A DNA stretch of 64,000 nt from Salegentibacter sp. Its GTDB lineage: Bacteria > Bacteroidota > Bacteroidia > Flavobacteriales > Flavobacteriaceae. The stretch is from NCBI GenBank assembly GCA_017795085.1, contig CP051246.1, positions 3,722,514 through 3,786,513 of the forward strand, written 5' to 3'. Made by a program: the position numbers and the translations under genes. The first letter of the stretch is position 1, and each line of letters opens with the position of its first letter. The notes under the pieces are model-generated. The model was not told the origin of the DNA, ran no database searches, and worked only from the letters and a program-made list of their open reading frames with translations. Positions 52,252 to 61,764 of this stretch are shown in pieces.

Positions 52252-54615
52252 ATGAATAAAGGATTACTTTTTTTCCTTAGTTTTTTTATTTCCTGTTGCG
52301 GCTTAATAGCGCAAAAAAGTGAATTAAGTGTTCAAAAAATTATGCAGGATCCCAATTGGATGGGGACTTTCCCTGAAAACGTACAATGGAGTTCCGATAG
52401 CGAAATCATATATTTTGGTTACAATCCTGAAGAAAATCCGGCCGATTCCCTTTATAAAATCAGCCTGAAAAATACCTCAAACATTGAGAAAGTCAGTCTT
52501 AAGGAACGCAGGGAGCGTTTGCCCCGTTATGGTGATTTTAACGAAGATCGAAGTAAGAAAATCTATACTAAAAATGGGAGTTTATGGATTTTTAATACTG
52601 AAACCAAAGAGAAAGAGAAACTGCTAAGTCTTTCTGAAGCAATTGAAGACCCAAAATTTATGGCTGATGAAAGCAAAATATCCTTCAATATGGGGGATAA
52701 TGCTTTTATCTACAATCCTGAAAAAGGAAAAATAAGGCAATTTACCCGTATCGAAAAAGGAACAAAAAAGGAAGATGAAGACAAAGATTTATCAGAAAAG
52801 GATAAATGGGTTCGCAATGAAAACCTGGAGTTGCTTGAAGTGGTAAATCATCGAAAAGAAGACACAGAAGCTTCTAAGGCCTACAGAAAAGCTACCGCAC
52901 CCAAGGAAGACTTTATATTTTACCTTAAAGATCGTGATCTTTCTAATTTACAGGTTTCCCCAAACGGAAAGTATGCAAGTTTTAATCTTATTAGCCGGGA
53001 ACGAGGTAAAAATACCAAAGTACCAAACTATGTTGATAAATCGGGATACACAGCCAATCTACCTGCCCGAAGCAAGGTGGGAGAAGACCTTACTAAAATT
53101 GAACTCGCTATTTACAATGCTGAGCAAGACACGGTCCATATTGTAAACACCGAAAACCTACCCGGCCTTACCGATTTACCCGATTATGTTACAGATTATC
53201 CCGATAAGGAGTGGGACGAGAAGAAACGTGAGGTGATTCCCTCCCGAGCCTATTTTTCTGAAGATGGCGAAAAAGCAGTGATAAATATTCGTTCTAAAGA
53301 CAATAAAGACCGGTGGATTGCTGAAATTGATTTAAAAACCGGTGATTTAAAAATTCTTGACCGTCAACGTGATGAAGCCTGGATTGCCGGTCCTGGTCTT
53401 GGTTACAGCTACGGCGGAGGCACTTTAGGCTGGATGCCCGATAATGAGCACATTTACTTTCAGAGTGAAGAAACCGGATATTCACATCTCTATCTTTTAA
53501 AAATTTCCAACGGAAAAAAGAAAGCTCTCACCAAAGGTGATTTTGAAGTTTTTGACCCGTTTTTGTCTAATGACAAACAGCATTGGTATTTAACCACTTC
53601 CGAAGTGCATCCGGGGGAACGGCATTTTTACCGTATGCCTGCTGAAGGTGGGAAAATGAAAAAACTGACCCAAATGGAAGGCAACAATAATGTATACCTC
53701 TCCCCCGATGAAAAACACATAGCCATTTTATATTCGAACAGTAACACGCCGTGGGAACTTTATCTAAAACCAACTAATACTGATGCTAAAGCTGAAAAAC
53801 TGACCAAAGGACAGTCAGAAAAATTTAGTGCTTACAACTGGCGTAAACCGGAACTCATAAAATTTAAGGCTAAAGACGGAGCAATGGTTCCGGCGCGACT
53901 CTATACTCCTGAGCAAAGTGTAAAAAACGATGCCGCGGTGGTTTTTGTTCATGGCGCCGGTTATTTGCAAAACGCGCATAAATGGTGGAGTAGTTATTTT
54001 AGAGAATATATGTTTCATAATTTGCTTGCCGATTTAGGTTATACGGTTATCGATATTGATTACCGCGGAAGTGCAGGTTATGGCCGCGACTGGCGTACCG
54101 GAATTTACCGGCATATGGGCGGAAAAGACCTTAGCGACCAGGTTAATGGAGTAGAATACTTAATTGAAAACCACGAAATAAATCCTGAAAAAATAGGAAT
54201 CTATGGCGGAAGTTATGGTGGTTTTATCACCCTTATGGCCATGTTTAACGAACCTGAAACTTTTAAGGCCGGAGCGGCTTTACGTTCAGTGACCGATTGG
54301 GCGCATTATAACCACGGGTATACCTCAAATATTTTGAATGAACCCGCTAACGATCCTATCGCTTATCGCCGTTCCTCTCCTATTTATTTTGCAGAAGGCC
54401 TGGAAGGTGATTTGCTTATCGCCCACGGTATGGTTGATGTAAATGTTCATTTTCAGGATGTAGTGCGACTTTCGCAACGCCTTATCGAACTCGGCAAAGA
54501 AAATTGGGAAATGGCAGTTTATCCTGTAGAAGACCACGGCTTTGTTGAACCCAGCAGCTGGACCGACGAATACCGTAGAATTTTGGAATTGTTCAATAAA
54601 AGCTTGTTAGACTAA
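52252..54615 (+). CDS. S9-family prolyl oligopeptidase-type serine peptidase
   Basis: A 787-residue exported peptidase: signal peptide (GLLFFLSFFISCCGLIAQ), a beta-propeller region (WSSDSEIIYFGYNP, LQVSPNGKYASFNL, GWMPDNEHIYFQSE) and a C-terminal alpha/beta-hydrolase domain. The catalytic triad is Ser654 in YGGSYGGFITLM, Asp729 in HGMVDVNVHF and His762 in VEDHGFVEP, the order of DPP4/acylaminoacyl-peptidase-like S9 enzymes. It ends on the first base of the next gene (TAATG). Confidence 0.95.
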   Translation: MNKGLLFFLSFFISCCGLIAQKSELSVQKIMQDPNWMGTFPENVQWSSDSEIIYFGYNPEENPADSLYKISLKNTSNIEKVSLKERRERLPRYGDFNEDRSKKIYTKNGSLWIFNTETKEKEKLLSLSEAIEDPKFMADESKISFNMGDNAFIYNPEKGKIRQFTRIEKGTKKEDEDKDLSEKDKWVRNENLELLEVVNHRKEDTEASKAYRKATAPKEDFIFYLKDRDLSNLQVSPNGKYASFNLISRERGKNTKVPNYVDKSGYTANLPARSKVGEDLTKIELAIYNAEQDTVHIVNTENLPGLTDLPDYVTDYPDKEWDEKKREVIPSRAYFSEDGEKAVINIRSKDNKDRWIAEIDLKTGDLKILDRQRDEAWIAGPGLGYSYGGGTLGWMPDNEHIYFQSEETGYSHLYLLKISNGKKKALTKGDFEVFDPFLSNDKQHWYLTTSEVHPGERHFYRMPAEGGKMKKLTQMEGNNNVYLSPDEKHIAILYSNSNTPWELYLKPTNTDAKAEKLTKGQSEKFSAYNWRKPELIKFKAKDGAMVPARLYTPEQSVKNDAAVVFVHGAGYLQNAHKWWSSYFREYMFHNLLADLGYTVIDIDYRGSAGYGRDWRTGIYRHMGGKDLSDQVNGVEYLIENHEINPEKIGIYGGSYGGFITLMAMFNEPETFKAGAALRSVTDWAHYNHGYTSNILNEPANDPIAYRRSSPIYFAEGLEGDLLIAHGMVDVNVHFQDVVRLSQRLIELGKENWEMAVYPVEDHGFVEPSSWTDEYRRILELFNKSLLD

Positions 54616-55838
54616 TGGATATAGAATTTGTGAGAAAACAATTCCCCGCCCTCGATCGTGAATTTGTTTATATGGACAATGCCGGCGGCTCTCAAACCCT
54701 GGCCAAAGTAGCAGAAAGAATTAAAGGTTATCTTTTACATCATAATGTTCAATTAGGCGCGTCGTATAAAATTTCAAGGGAAGCAGGTGAGAAATTGACC
54801 TATGCCACCAAAAAAGTCGGAAAATTCATCAATGCAAACCAGCCGGAAGAAATAGTTATTGGGCCATCTTCCACTATGCTGTTGCGTATTTTGAGTATGT
54901 GTATTAGTCGGGATTGGAAAAAGGGCGATGAAGTAATCGTAACCAATACCGATCATGAAGCGAATGTTTCTCCCTGGACCGATTTGGAAGAAAAAGGAAT
55001 CAAAGTTAAAATCTGGAAGGCCAATACCGAAACTTTCGAACTGGAACTTTCCGATTTGAAAAAACTCATCAGTAAGCATACAAAACTAGTTGCAGTTAGC
55101 CATGTTTCCAATATTTTAGGAACGATAAACCCGATTAAAGAAATTGCTGAAATCGTTCATAATGCCGATGCCAAAATTTGTGTAGATGGTGTAGCCTACG
55201 CCCCGCACCGTCAAATTGATGTGCTTGATTTAAATGCTGATTTTTATGTATTTAGCTGGTATAAAACTTTCGGTCCACATTTGGCGGTGATGTATGGTAA
55301 ATACGATTTACTTTATGAAATGGATGGGATAAACCATGAATTTTTCGGAAAAGAAGATGTGCCTTATAAATTTCAACCGGGAAATTTTAATTTTGAACTC
55401 ACCTATAGCCTGCTTGGAATTTTGGAATATTATGAAGAATTCTGTAAACACCATCACCCCGGGCAAAAACTCGATTTTTCAAGCCGGATTCAGAAAACCT
55501 TTGAAACCATTGCCAAACACGAAGAAAAACTCAGTCAAAAACTATTAAATTACCTCAACACTAAGGAAAAGGTGAAAATAATTGGCAGTACCGATTTTTC
55601 AAAAGAGAAAAGAGTACCTACTATTTCCTTTATACATGCCGAATTGAAAAGCGATGAAATAGTGGAGAAGATTGATCAATACAGTATCGGAATTCGATTT
55701 GGGGATTTTTATGCCAAGAAAATTATTCAGGATTTTAAATTGAAAGAAAAAAACGGTGTGGTGCGAATAAGTCTTGTACACTATAACAGTATAGATGAAG
55801 TTAAACGCCTTATTTGGGCATTGGAGAAGCTTTTATAA
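54615..55838 (+). CDS. Cysteine desulfurase-like PLP enzyme (class V aminotransferase)
   Basis: A 407-residue cytoplasmic PLP enzyme. MDNAGGSQTLAKVAERI, NTDHEANVSPWTDLEEKGIK, ICVDGVAYAPH (cofactor Asp191) and FSWYKTFGPH (Schiff-base Lys217) are class V aminotransferase motifs of the SufS/IscS-like group, matching the cysteine desulfurase-like subfamily rather than housekeeping SufS. The substrate is uncertain; a catalytic Cys loop is not obvious. It overlaps the S9 peptidase by one base, suggesting co-expression and perhaps amino-acid scavenging. Confidence 0.87.
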   Translation: MDIEFVRKQFPALDREFVYMDNAGGSQTLAKVAERIKGYLLHHNVQLGASYKISREAGEKLTYATKKVGKFINANQPEEIVIGPSSTMLLRILSMCISRDWKKGDEVIVTNTDHEANVSPWTDLEEKGIKVKIWKANTETFELELSDLKKLISKHTKLVAVSHVSNILGTINPIKEIAEIVHNADAKICVDGVAYAPHRQIDVLDLNADFYVFSWYKTFGPHLAVMYGKYDLLYEMDGINHEFFGKEDVPYKFQPGNFNFELTYSLLGILEYYEEFCKHHHPGQKLDFSSRIQKTFETIAKHEEKLSQKLLNYLNTKEKVKIIGSTDFSKEKRVPTISFIHAELKSDEIVEKIDQYSIGIRFGDFYAKKIIQDFKLKEKNGVVRISLVHYNSIDEVKRLIWALEKLL

Positions 55839-55868
55839 AGCCCCCTAAAAAGCGTAATACTTTAAAGA

Positions 55869-55977
55869 AAAGGCTGTCTAAAAAGTCAATTTACCTCGAC
55901 CTGAACTCAATTCAGGTTCTCATCCTGATTGAGAAATCAATAAAGATGTTTTTTTAATTACTTCTCAGACAGCTTTG
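55869..55977. repeat. Convergent-gene intergenic hairpin element 2
   Basis: AAAGGCTGTCT (55869-55879) pairs with AGACAGCTTT (55967-55976) with one bulge, enclosing a smaller ACCTGAACTCAATTCAGGT hairpin (about 55909-55927). It lies between convergent genes and resembles the elements at 50.4 and 63.2 kb. Confidence 0.5.
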
Positions 55978-56006
55978 TTCTTATTATGATAGTTAAATTA
56001 AACACT

Positions 56007-57149
56007 TTAGCCCAGCGCCTGTTGTAAATCTTCAATTAAATCCTCTTCATCTTCAACACCTACACTTAAACGAATTAAAGAATCTACGACGCCGGTTTTT
56101 TGGCGTTCTTCGGCGGGAATAGAAGCATGAGTCATACTGGCAGGATGCCCGGCCAGCGATTCGACTCCACCAAGAGATTCTGCCAGGGTAAAAACTTTAA
56201 GTTTTTCTACGATATTTTTGGCACTTTGCAGGGTGTTTTCTTTAGTTGAAAAGGAAATCATCCCGCCAAAACCACTCATTTGTTGTTTAGCAATATCGTG
56301 ATTAGGATGCTCCTCAAAACCAGGCCAATATACCTTTCCAACTTTTGGATGCTTTTTAAGGAATTTTGCCACCGCTTCACCATTTTCACAGTGGCGCTGC
56401 ATTCTGAGATGAAGCGTTTTTAGTCCGCGCAGTATCAAGTAACTATCCTGCGGACCACAAATTCCGCCACTGGCATTTTGAATAAAATAGAGTTTTTCAG
56501 CCAGTTTTTCGTCTTTTACCACCAGTGCACCCATGACCACATCGCTATGGCCTCCTAAATATTTTGTGGCGCTGTGCATCACGATATCGGCCCCTAAATC
56601 CAAAGGTTGTTGTAGATATGGCGTGGCAAAAGTATTATCTACTCCTAATAGAAGCTTATGCTTTTTTGCAATATCAGACACCGCTTTAATATCGATAATA
56701 TTCATCATTGGGTTTGTAGGGCTTTCTACCCAAACTAGCCTGGTATTTTCGTTGATATATTTTTCAATATTTGAAGGCTCATCCATTGAAATTAAATGAA
56801 ACTTTATTCCGAAGTTTTCAAAAATCGAAGTAAACAAACGGTACGAACCTCCGTACAAATCGTTAGTGGAAATAACTTCATCTCCGGGTTTAAAAAGCTT
56901 TAAAACCGCATCAATAGCGGCAAGCCCGGAGCCGAAGGCCATTCCGTAACTTCCGTTCTCAATACTCGCCAGGGCTTTTTCCAGGTTGGTTCGGGTTGGG
57001 TTTCCGCTACGTGAATATTCAAATCCCTTATGCCCGCCAGGCGTACTTTGTTTATAAGTGCTGGTTTGATAGATGGGTGCCATCACCGAACCGAAAGCCG
57101 GATCTGCATTTTCCTGTCCGCCGTGTATGGTTTTTGTATTAAATTTCAT
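56007..57149 (-). CDS. Cystathionine gamma-synthase/lyase family PLP enzyme
   Basis: A 380-residue cytoplasmic trans-sulfuration enzyme. YEYSR-type start FEYSRSGNPTRTNLEKALAS, GSGLAAIDAVLKLFKPGDEV, LVWVESPTNPMMNI, VDNTFATPYLQQP and MHSATKYLGGHSDV (Schiff-base Lys196) are those of the Cys/Met metabolism PLP family, with the C-terminal SLGGVESLAGHPASMTHA. Synthase, gamma-lyase and related activities cannot be separated by these motifs. A well-formed promoter precedes it: TTTG at 57219-57222 and TACATTTG at 57191-57198 on the minus strand. Confidence 0.93.
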   Translation of the reverse strand: MKFNTKTIHGGQENADPAFGSVMAPIYQTSTYKQSTPGGHKGFEYSRSGNPTRTNLEKALASIENGSYGMAFGSGLAAIDAVLKLFKPGDEVISTNDLYGGSYRLFTSIFENFGIKFHLISMDEPSNIEKYINENTRLVWVESPTNPMMNIIDIKAVSDIAKKHKLLLGVDNTFATPYLQQPLDLGADIVMHSATKYLGGHSDVVMGALVVKDEKLAEKLYFIQNASGGICGPQDSYLILRGLKTLHLRMQRHCENGEAVAKFLKKHPKVGKVYWPGFEEHPNHDIAKQQMSGFGGMISFSTKENTLQSAKNIVEKLKVFTLAESLGGVESLAGHPASMTHASIPAEERQKTGVVDSLIRLSVGVEDEEDLIEDLQQALG

Positions 57150-57190
57150 AGATCAAGTATTTCAGAATAAAAGTTTTAGTGCAATCCTAA

Positions 57191-57222
57191 CAAATGTAGC
57201 GCTCCTGTTGGGCAATAACAAA
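57191..57222 (-). promoter_or_regulatory. Promoter of the cystathionine gamma-synthase-type gene
   Basis: On the minus strand, -33 TTTG (57222-57219), 20-bp spacer, -7 TACATTTG (57198-57191). It matches the Bacteroidota housekeeping promoter consensus and overlaps the promoter of the divergent gene. Confidence 0.65.
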
Positions 57223-57238
57223 ATTGATATTATCTTTA
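57208..57238 (+). promoter_or_regulatory. Promoter of the DUF3298 gene
   Basis: -33 TTG (57208-57210), 20-bp spacer, -7 TATCTTTA (57231-57238), 28 bp before the proposed TTG start. Good fit to the Bacteroidota consensus except for the last base of the -7 box. Confidence 0.5.
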
Positions 57239-57265
57239 TTCTTGAATTTAACACCTCCCATAATC

Positions 57266-58021
57266 TTGAAAAAATTTGCTGCTTTTTTATTGCTAAGCCT
57301 TGTTTTTGCTAGCTGTGAAACCGAAAAAGAATCCCTGGAATTCATTGACTATTCGGTGGGACGTTACTATGAAGATTGCCGTCCCGAAAATGGAAATTGC
57401 ACCTTCATTAGCCTCACTTATCCTGTAGCTACCAATAAAACTGACCAAGCTAAAAAGATCAACCAAGCTATAAACGATCGCATTATAAGAATTGTAGACT
57501 ATAGCGAGGAAATTTCTGCCGAATCTCCGGAAGAACTGGCCGATGATTTTATTACCGATTACAAAAATACCAGAGCCAAATTCCCTGACACTGAAATTCC
57601 CTGGGAAGCTTCTGTAAACGCAGCTGTAAGTTATTCCGGTGATAAGTTGATATCCGTACGTATTAATTCTGAACTTTTTACCGGGGGCGCACACGGTTAT
57701 GCCGCAACAGGTTTTCTAAATTTTAACCCGGAAACCGGTGATAAATATGAACACTCAAATATTTTCAGGGAAGATTTCATCGATTTGGTGGAAAAAGCTT
57801 TCCGCGAGAAAAAAGAAATTTCAGAAGAAAAAGCTATCAACAGTACGGGACTCTTCTTTGAGGATGATAAATTCCACCTGCCCAATAATATTGGTTTTAC
57901 CGAAGAAAAAGTAATTGTAATCTATAATCCTTATGAAGTTGCTGCCTACGCAGAAGGAGCAATTCGACTGGAATTTACACGGAAAGAAGTTGCTGCATAT
58001 TTAAAAGAAAAATTTCAATAA
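57266..58021 (+). CDS. DUF3298/DUF4163 lipoprotein
   Basis: A 251-residue lipoprotein if started at TTG 57266 (MKKFAAFLLLSLVFASCE, lipobox Cys17). An upstream in-frame ATG at 57224 is disfavoured because it would lie inside the promoter and spoil the signal peptide. The body has a DUF4163-like region (SLTYPVATNKTDQAKKINQA) and the DUF3298 motif ELFTGGAHGYAATGFLNFNP, as in RsiV-like lysozyme-sensing anti-sigma domains and free lipoproteins. The role here is unknown. The arsC-like gene follows 10 bp downstream. Confidence 0.82.
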   Translation: MKKFAAFLLLSLVFASCETEKESLEFIDYSVGRYYEDCRPENGNCTFISLTYPVATNKTDQAKKINQAINDRIIRIVDYSEEISAESPEELADDFITDYKNTRAKFPDTEIPWEASVNAAVSYSGDKLISVRINSELFTGGAHGYAATGFLNFNPETGDKYEHSNIFREDFIDLVEKAFREKKEISEEKAINSTGLFFEDDKFHLPNNIGFTEEKVIVIYNPYEVAAYAEGAIRLEFTRKEVAAYLKEKFQ

Positions 58022-58031
58022 AACCTTTACA

Positions 58032-58385
58032 ATGAAGAAGATATTCCATCTGTCTACCTGTGATACCTGTAAACGGATTATAAAAGAGATTAACCCGCCT
58101 GAAAATTTCGAACTCCAGGAAATAAAAACCGAAGTAATTTCAGAAGAAGATATAGCCAAAATGCACGAACTTGCCGGAAGCTATGAATCACTTTTCAGTA
58201 AGCGTGCACAACTTTATAGAAAAAGAGGTTTACAAAATGAAGATTTAAGCGAAACGGATTATAAAAATCTGATTTTGGAACATTATACTTTTTTAAAACG
58301 GCCGGTAATTATCAATGATGATGAAATTTTTATCGGCAATGCGAAAAAAACAGTAGCTGCAGCCAAAATATCTATTCATGAATAA
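58032..58385 (+). CDS. ArsC/Spx-family thioredoxin-fold protein
   Basis: A 117-residue cytoplasmic protein with thioredoxin-like fold: LSTCDTCKRIIKEI with a CxxC pair near Cys10/Cys13, then LAGSYESLFSKRAQLYRKRG, and the cis-Pro region LKRPVIINDDEIFIGN. It belongs to the arsenate-reductase-like (ArsC/YffB/Spx) group; true arsenate reduction is not implied, since YffB-type members have other roles. It overlaps the next gene by 8 bp. Confidence 0.82.
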   Translation: MKKIFHLSTCDTCKRIIKEINPPENFELQEIKTEVISEEDIAKMHELAGSYESLFSKRAQLYRKRGLQNEDLSETDYKNLILEHYTFLKRPVIINDDEIFIGNAKKTVAAAKISIHE

Positions 58386-59274
58386 ACGCATACCCGCCCT
58401 CCTGGCTGCTACGGGCGCCGGCACTATTTATGGCATTAATCATACGGTTGCTAAAGGCGTTATGCCAACCTACATTGAACCTTACGGGTTTATTTTTCTA
58501 CGGGTATTTGGCGCTGCCATATTGTTTTGGGTAATCGGGATTTTCTCCCCGAAAGAAAAAATAGCAACTTCAGACTGGCCCCGATTTTTAATTTGTGCCA
58601 TCACCGGCATGGCATTGAACATGCTATTTTTCTTTAAGGGATTAAATTTATCTACCCCTATTAACAGCTCGGTAATTATTACCCTCACCCCCGTAATGGT
58701 GCTTATTCTGGCTTCAATCCTAATTAGAGAAAAAATCACCTTGCTCAAAAGCCTGGGGATAATTGTTGGTCTGGCGGGGGCTTTGGCACTTATTTTATTT
58801 GGGGCGCCAACCGGAACAAATGCCTCTAACATTCCGCTGGGCAATCTTTTTTTTATAGTCAATGCCTTTTCATTCGGACTTTATCTGATTTTGGTAAAAC
58901 CGCTCACTAAAAAATATCATCCTTTTACCCTGATGAAATGGTTGTTTTTGATGGGGGTAATCATCAATTTCCCGATTACCATTGTTGAATTTACCGAAGT
59001 AAACTGGTTAAATTTACCTTTTGAAGCCATTTGGCGTATGGCTTTTGTGGTTTTGGGTACCACTTTTTCCACCTATTTATTAAACACTTACGCTTTAAAA
59101 CACCTTTCAGCCTCTACCATAAGCGCTTTTATTTACTTGCAGCCTTTAATTGCAATTTCTTATGCCATTATTTCCGGTGCCGATAAACTCAGCCCCATCA
59201 AAGTAGTCGCTGCTATTTTGGTATTTGTAGGAGTGTATATGGTTTCGGTAAAAAAGACAGAAATCAGATCTTAG
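58378..59274 (+). CDS. EamA/DMT-family transporter
   Basis: A 298-residue inner-membrane protein with ten hydrophobic segments arranged as two EamA repeats (first about residues 8-140, second about 152-290). Typical blocks are GTIYGINHTVAKGVMPTYIE, FIFLRVFGAAILFW, NSSVIITLTPVMVLILASIL and LSASTISAFIYLQPLIAISY. Drug/metabolite exporters of this family carry amino acids or other small metabolites; the substrate is unknown. Translation is probably coupled to the preceding ArsC-like gene. Confidence 0.9.
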   Translation: MNKRIPALLAATGAGTIYGINHTVAKGVMPTYIEPYGFIFLRVFGAAILFWVIGIFSPKEKIATSDWPRFLICAITGMALNMLFFFKGLNLSTPINSSVIITLTPVMVLILASILIREKITLLKSLGIIVGLAGALALILFGAPTGTNASNIPLGNLFFIVNAFSFGLYLILVKPLTKKYHPFTLMKWLFLMGVIINFPITIVEFTEVNWLNLPFEAIWRMAFVVLGTTFSTYLLNTYALKHLSASTISAFIYLQPLIAISYAIISGADKLSPIKVVAAILVFVGVYMVSVKKTEIRS

Positions 59275-59288
59275 AAATATCTCGAAGG

Positions 59289-59777
59289 CTATAACTTATC
59301 CGGGGCAATATTCTCCGGTTTATGTCCAAACCTTCGGGTATCTTCCCTGGTTAAAACCTTAAAATCTTCAGTATGGCCTAATTTATCCAGGTTTTCGTAC
59401 AATTCTTTCGGCAAACTGGTAAGTTTTCGTTTTTCCAGGTCTATCCATGCGCCCATCATTTCGCAACGAGCGAAATTTTTTCCTTTATGATCATAAAAAT
59501 TGTGCAGAAATTCAAAATACATCCCATCTTCAGAAAGCCCCTGTAACTGAAGGGTAACCTTTATTGGTTTTCCGGCAAAAACTTCTTTAAAATAATAAAC
59601 ATGTTCATAAAAAACCACCGGCCCAATATTCCTTTCGGCCAGTTGTTTTTGGCCAAAACCGTTTTCCATTAAAAAAGCCATTCGGGTGTGGCTCATAAAA
59701 TTAATATAGGCCGTATTGGCTAAATGTCGGTTGGCATCAATATCGCTCCAGCGAACTTCAAATTCTTTGGTGTACAT
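59289..59777 (-). CDS. Acyl-CoA thioesterase, 4HBT hotdog fold
   Basis: A 162-residue hotdog-fold enzyme with the 4-hydroxybenzoyl-CoA thioesterase-like motif VRWSDIDANRHLANTAYINF, whose Asp in DIDAN is the usual catalytic acid, followed by GPVVFYEHVYYFKEVFAGKP and CEMMGAWIDLEKRKLTSLP. Acyl-CoA hydrolysis is expected; the chain length is unknown. Convergent with the transporter gene (14 bp apart) and divergent from the hydrolase gene. Confidence 0.87.
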   Translation of the reverse strand: MYTKEFEVRWSDIDANRHLANTAYINFMSHTRMAFLMENGFGQKQLAERNIGPVVFYEHVYYFKEVFAGKPIKVTLQLQGLSEDGMYFEFLHNFYDHKGKNFARCEMMGAWIDLEKRKLTSLPKELYENLDKLGHTEDFKVLTREDTRRFGHKPENIAPDKL

Positions 59778-59862
59778 TTCAATAATTTTAGCCTAAAAGT
59801 AAACATAAATATTATGCGCGCATAATTATCAAGATTCAAATTTATTGTTGAAATTTGCAAAT

Positions 59863-60837
59863 ATGCCGTTATTAGCTAGTCATTACAAGCCACCCACAAT
59901 TTTCAGAAACCCTGATTTGGCTACTATTTATGCCGCTAGCCTAAGAAAAGTAAGCTTTCCCTCAGAAAAACGGGAACGTCTTGATTTACCCGATGGGGAT
60001 TTCTTGGATATAGACCACAACTTTGCTTCTGTGAAAACGGAAAAATTGGTCATTTTAATGCATGGACTGGCAGGAAATGCCCAACGCCCTTATATGCGGG
60101 GAATGGCAAAAATTTTTACAGAAAATAACTGGGATTGCCTCGCGATGAATTTTAGAAGCTGCAGCGGGGAAATCAACCGGCTTTACCGCAGTTATAATGC
60201 CGGCGCAACCGAGGATTTGAAGGCTGTTCTCGATAAAGTTTTAATCGAAAAATCTTACAAAAGCATCGCTTTGGTTGGTTTTAGCCTGGGCGGAAATTTA
60301 TTGCTAAAATATCTTGGTGAAAATAAAAAGCTCCCTGTTGAAATTAAAGCTGCGGCGGCAGTTTCCACCCCTTGCGATTTAGGGACTTCTTTAAAGGAAA
60401 TCAATAAAACCCGGAATTTTCTGTACTCCAAACGCTTTATCAAAAAATTAAAAAAGGCATTATACCTTCGGCAGGAGGTTTTTCCGCAGGAACTTCATAA
60501 AAAAGACATTAAATCCTGCAATTCTCTGTTGGCCATAGATGAACTTTACACCAGTAAAGCCCACGGTTACAAAAGCGCTTCAGAATATTATGAGAAATGC
60601 AGCTGCCTTCAGTTTTTGCCGAATATTGAGGTCCCCACCCTGCTTTTAAATGCAAAGAATGACAGTTTTCTTTCCCCGAATTCATTTCCGGAAAACGAAG
60701 CTGAAAATTCAAAAAAACTATTCCTGGAAATCCCAAAATACGGTGGCCACGTTGGATTTATTCAAAAAAACAAACCTTACTATCACGAAGAGCGGGTTTT
60801 TAATTTTATTATTGAAAACCTAAATACGAGCCTATAA
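59863..60837 (+). CDS. YheT-family alpha/beta hydrolase
   Basis: A 324-residue hydrolase beginning at ATG 59863; an in-frame TTG at 59845 would add six residues and is less likely. YheT features are LVILMHGLAGNAQRPYMRGM, WDCLAMNFRSCSGEINR and the nucleophile elbow ALVGFSLGGNLLLKYLGE, with late IEVPTLLLNAKNDSFL (Asp) and YGGHVGFIQ (His) completing the triad. Physiological substrate unknown; esters or lipids are likely. Confidence 0.87.
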   Translation: MPLLASHYKPPTIFRNPDLATIYAASLRKVSFPSEKRERLDLPDGDFLDIDHNFASVKTEKLVILMHGLAGNAQRPYMRGMAKIFTENNWDCLAMNFRSCSGEINRLYRSYNAGATEDLKAVLDKVLIEKSYKSIALVGFSLGGNLLLKYLGENKKLPVEIKAAAAVSTPCDLGTSLKEINKTRNFLYSKRFIKKLKKALYLRQEVFPQELHKKDIKSCNSLLAIDELYTSKAHGYKSASEYYEKCSCLQFLPNIEVPTLLLNAKNDSFLSPNSFPENEAENSKKLFLEIPKYGGHVGFIQKNKPYYHEERVFNFIIENLNTSL

Positions 60838-60856
60838 AAATAGCCCGCAGCTAAAC

Positions 60857-60886
60857 TTTGCACTGCTATAGAATTGATTATCTTTG
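60857..60886 (+). promoter_or_regulatory. Promoter of the yicC-gmk operon
   Basis: -33 TTTG (60857-60860), 18-bp spacer, -7 TATCTTTG (60879-60886), about 20 bp before the yicC ATG. Near-perfect match to the Bacteroidota promoter consensus and implies a very short leader. Confidence 0.65.
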
Positions 60887-60906
60887 CACAAGCTTAAATC
60901 AGACGC

Positions 60907-61764
60907 ATGATCCAGTCAATGACAGGTTTTGGGAAAAGCCTTACGCAGCTCCCTTCAAAAAAAATTACCGTTGAAATCAAATCGCTAAACAGCAAAAACC
61001 TTGATGTAAACGCCAGAATCCCTTCACAATACCGGGAAAAAGAACTTCAGCTAAGAAATTTAATTTCCCGTAAACTTACCCGCGGAAAAGTTGATTTTAC
61101 ACTTTTTGTTGAAATTACAGGAGAAGAAAGTACCGCTGCGGTAAATAAACCGGTGGTAAAAAAATATATGGAACAGTTAAAAGACATTGTTTCCGCCGAT
61201 GAAACCGAGCTTTTGAAAATGGCTGTGCGCATGCCCGATGCAGTAAGTACCACTCGTGAAGAAATTGATGAATCGGAATTTCAGGCCATTGAAGATGCTG
61301 TAAAAAACGCGCTGGAAGAAATTAATCAATTCCGGACCGATGAAGGCCAGGCTCTGGAAAATGACCTGAAATTAAGAGTTGGAAATATTGAAACCCTTCT
61401 GACTGAAGTTATTAAAATTGATCCGGAACGCGTAGAGGCTGTAAGGGAACGACTGCGCCGCGGGATTGCTGATATTAAAGAGCATGTAGACGAAAACCGC
61501 TTTGAACAGGAGTTGGTATATTACATTGAAAAATTTGATATTACCGAAGAGAAAGTCAGATTGGAAAATCATCTGAATTATTTTAAAGACAGCTTATCTT
61601 CGGAAGATTCCAACGGGCGCAAACTCGGATTTATTTCACAGGAAATGGGCCGGGAAATCAATACCATAGGTAGTAAATCTAATTACGCACCTATGCAGCA
61701 GGTAGTGGTGCAAATGAAAGACGAACTGGAAAAAATAAAAGAACAACTTTTAAACGTACTCTAA
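60907..61764 (+). CDS. yicC: YicC-family endoribonuclease
   Basis: A 285-residue protein with the characteristic start MIQSMTGFGKSLTQLPSKKI, the N-terminal block KSLNSKNLDVNARIPSQYRE and the C-terminal DUF1732 domain EEKVRLENHLNYFKDSL followed by RKLGFISQEMGREINTIGSK. YicC proteins are RNA endonucleases linked to small-RNA turnover in E. coli. Length is normal. Its stop is adjacent to the gmk start, a widely conserved pairing. Confidence 0.94.
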   Translation: MIQSMTGFGKSLTQLPSKKITVEIKSLNSKNLDVNARIPSQYREKELQLRNLISRKLTRGKVDFTLFVEITGEESTAAVNKPVVKKYMEQLKDIVSADETELLKMAVRMPDAVSTTREEIDESEFQAIEDAVKNALEEINQFRTDEGQALENDLKLRVGNIETLLTEVIKIDPERVEAVRERLRRGIADIKEHVDENRFEQELVYYIEKFDITEEKVRLENHLNYFKDSLSSEDSNGRKLGFISQEMGREINTIGSKSNYAPMQQVVVQMKDELEKIKEQLLNVL

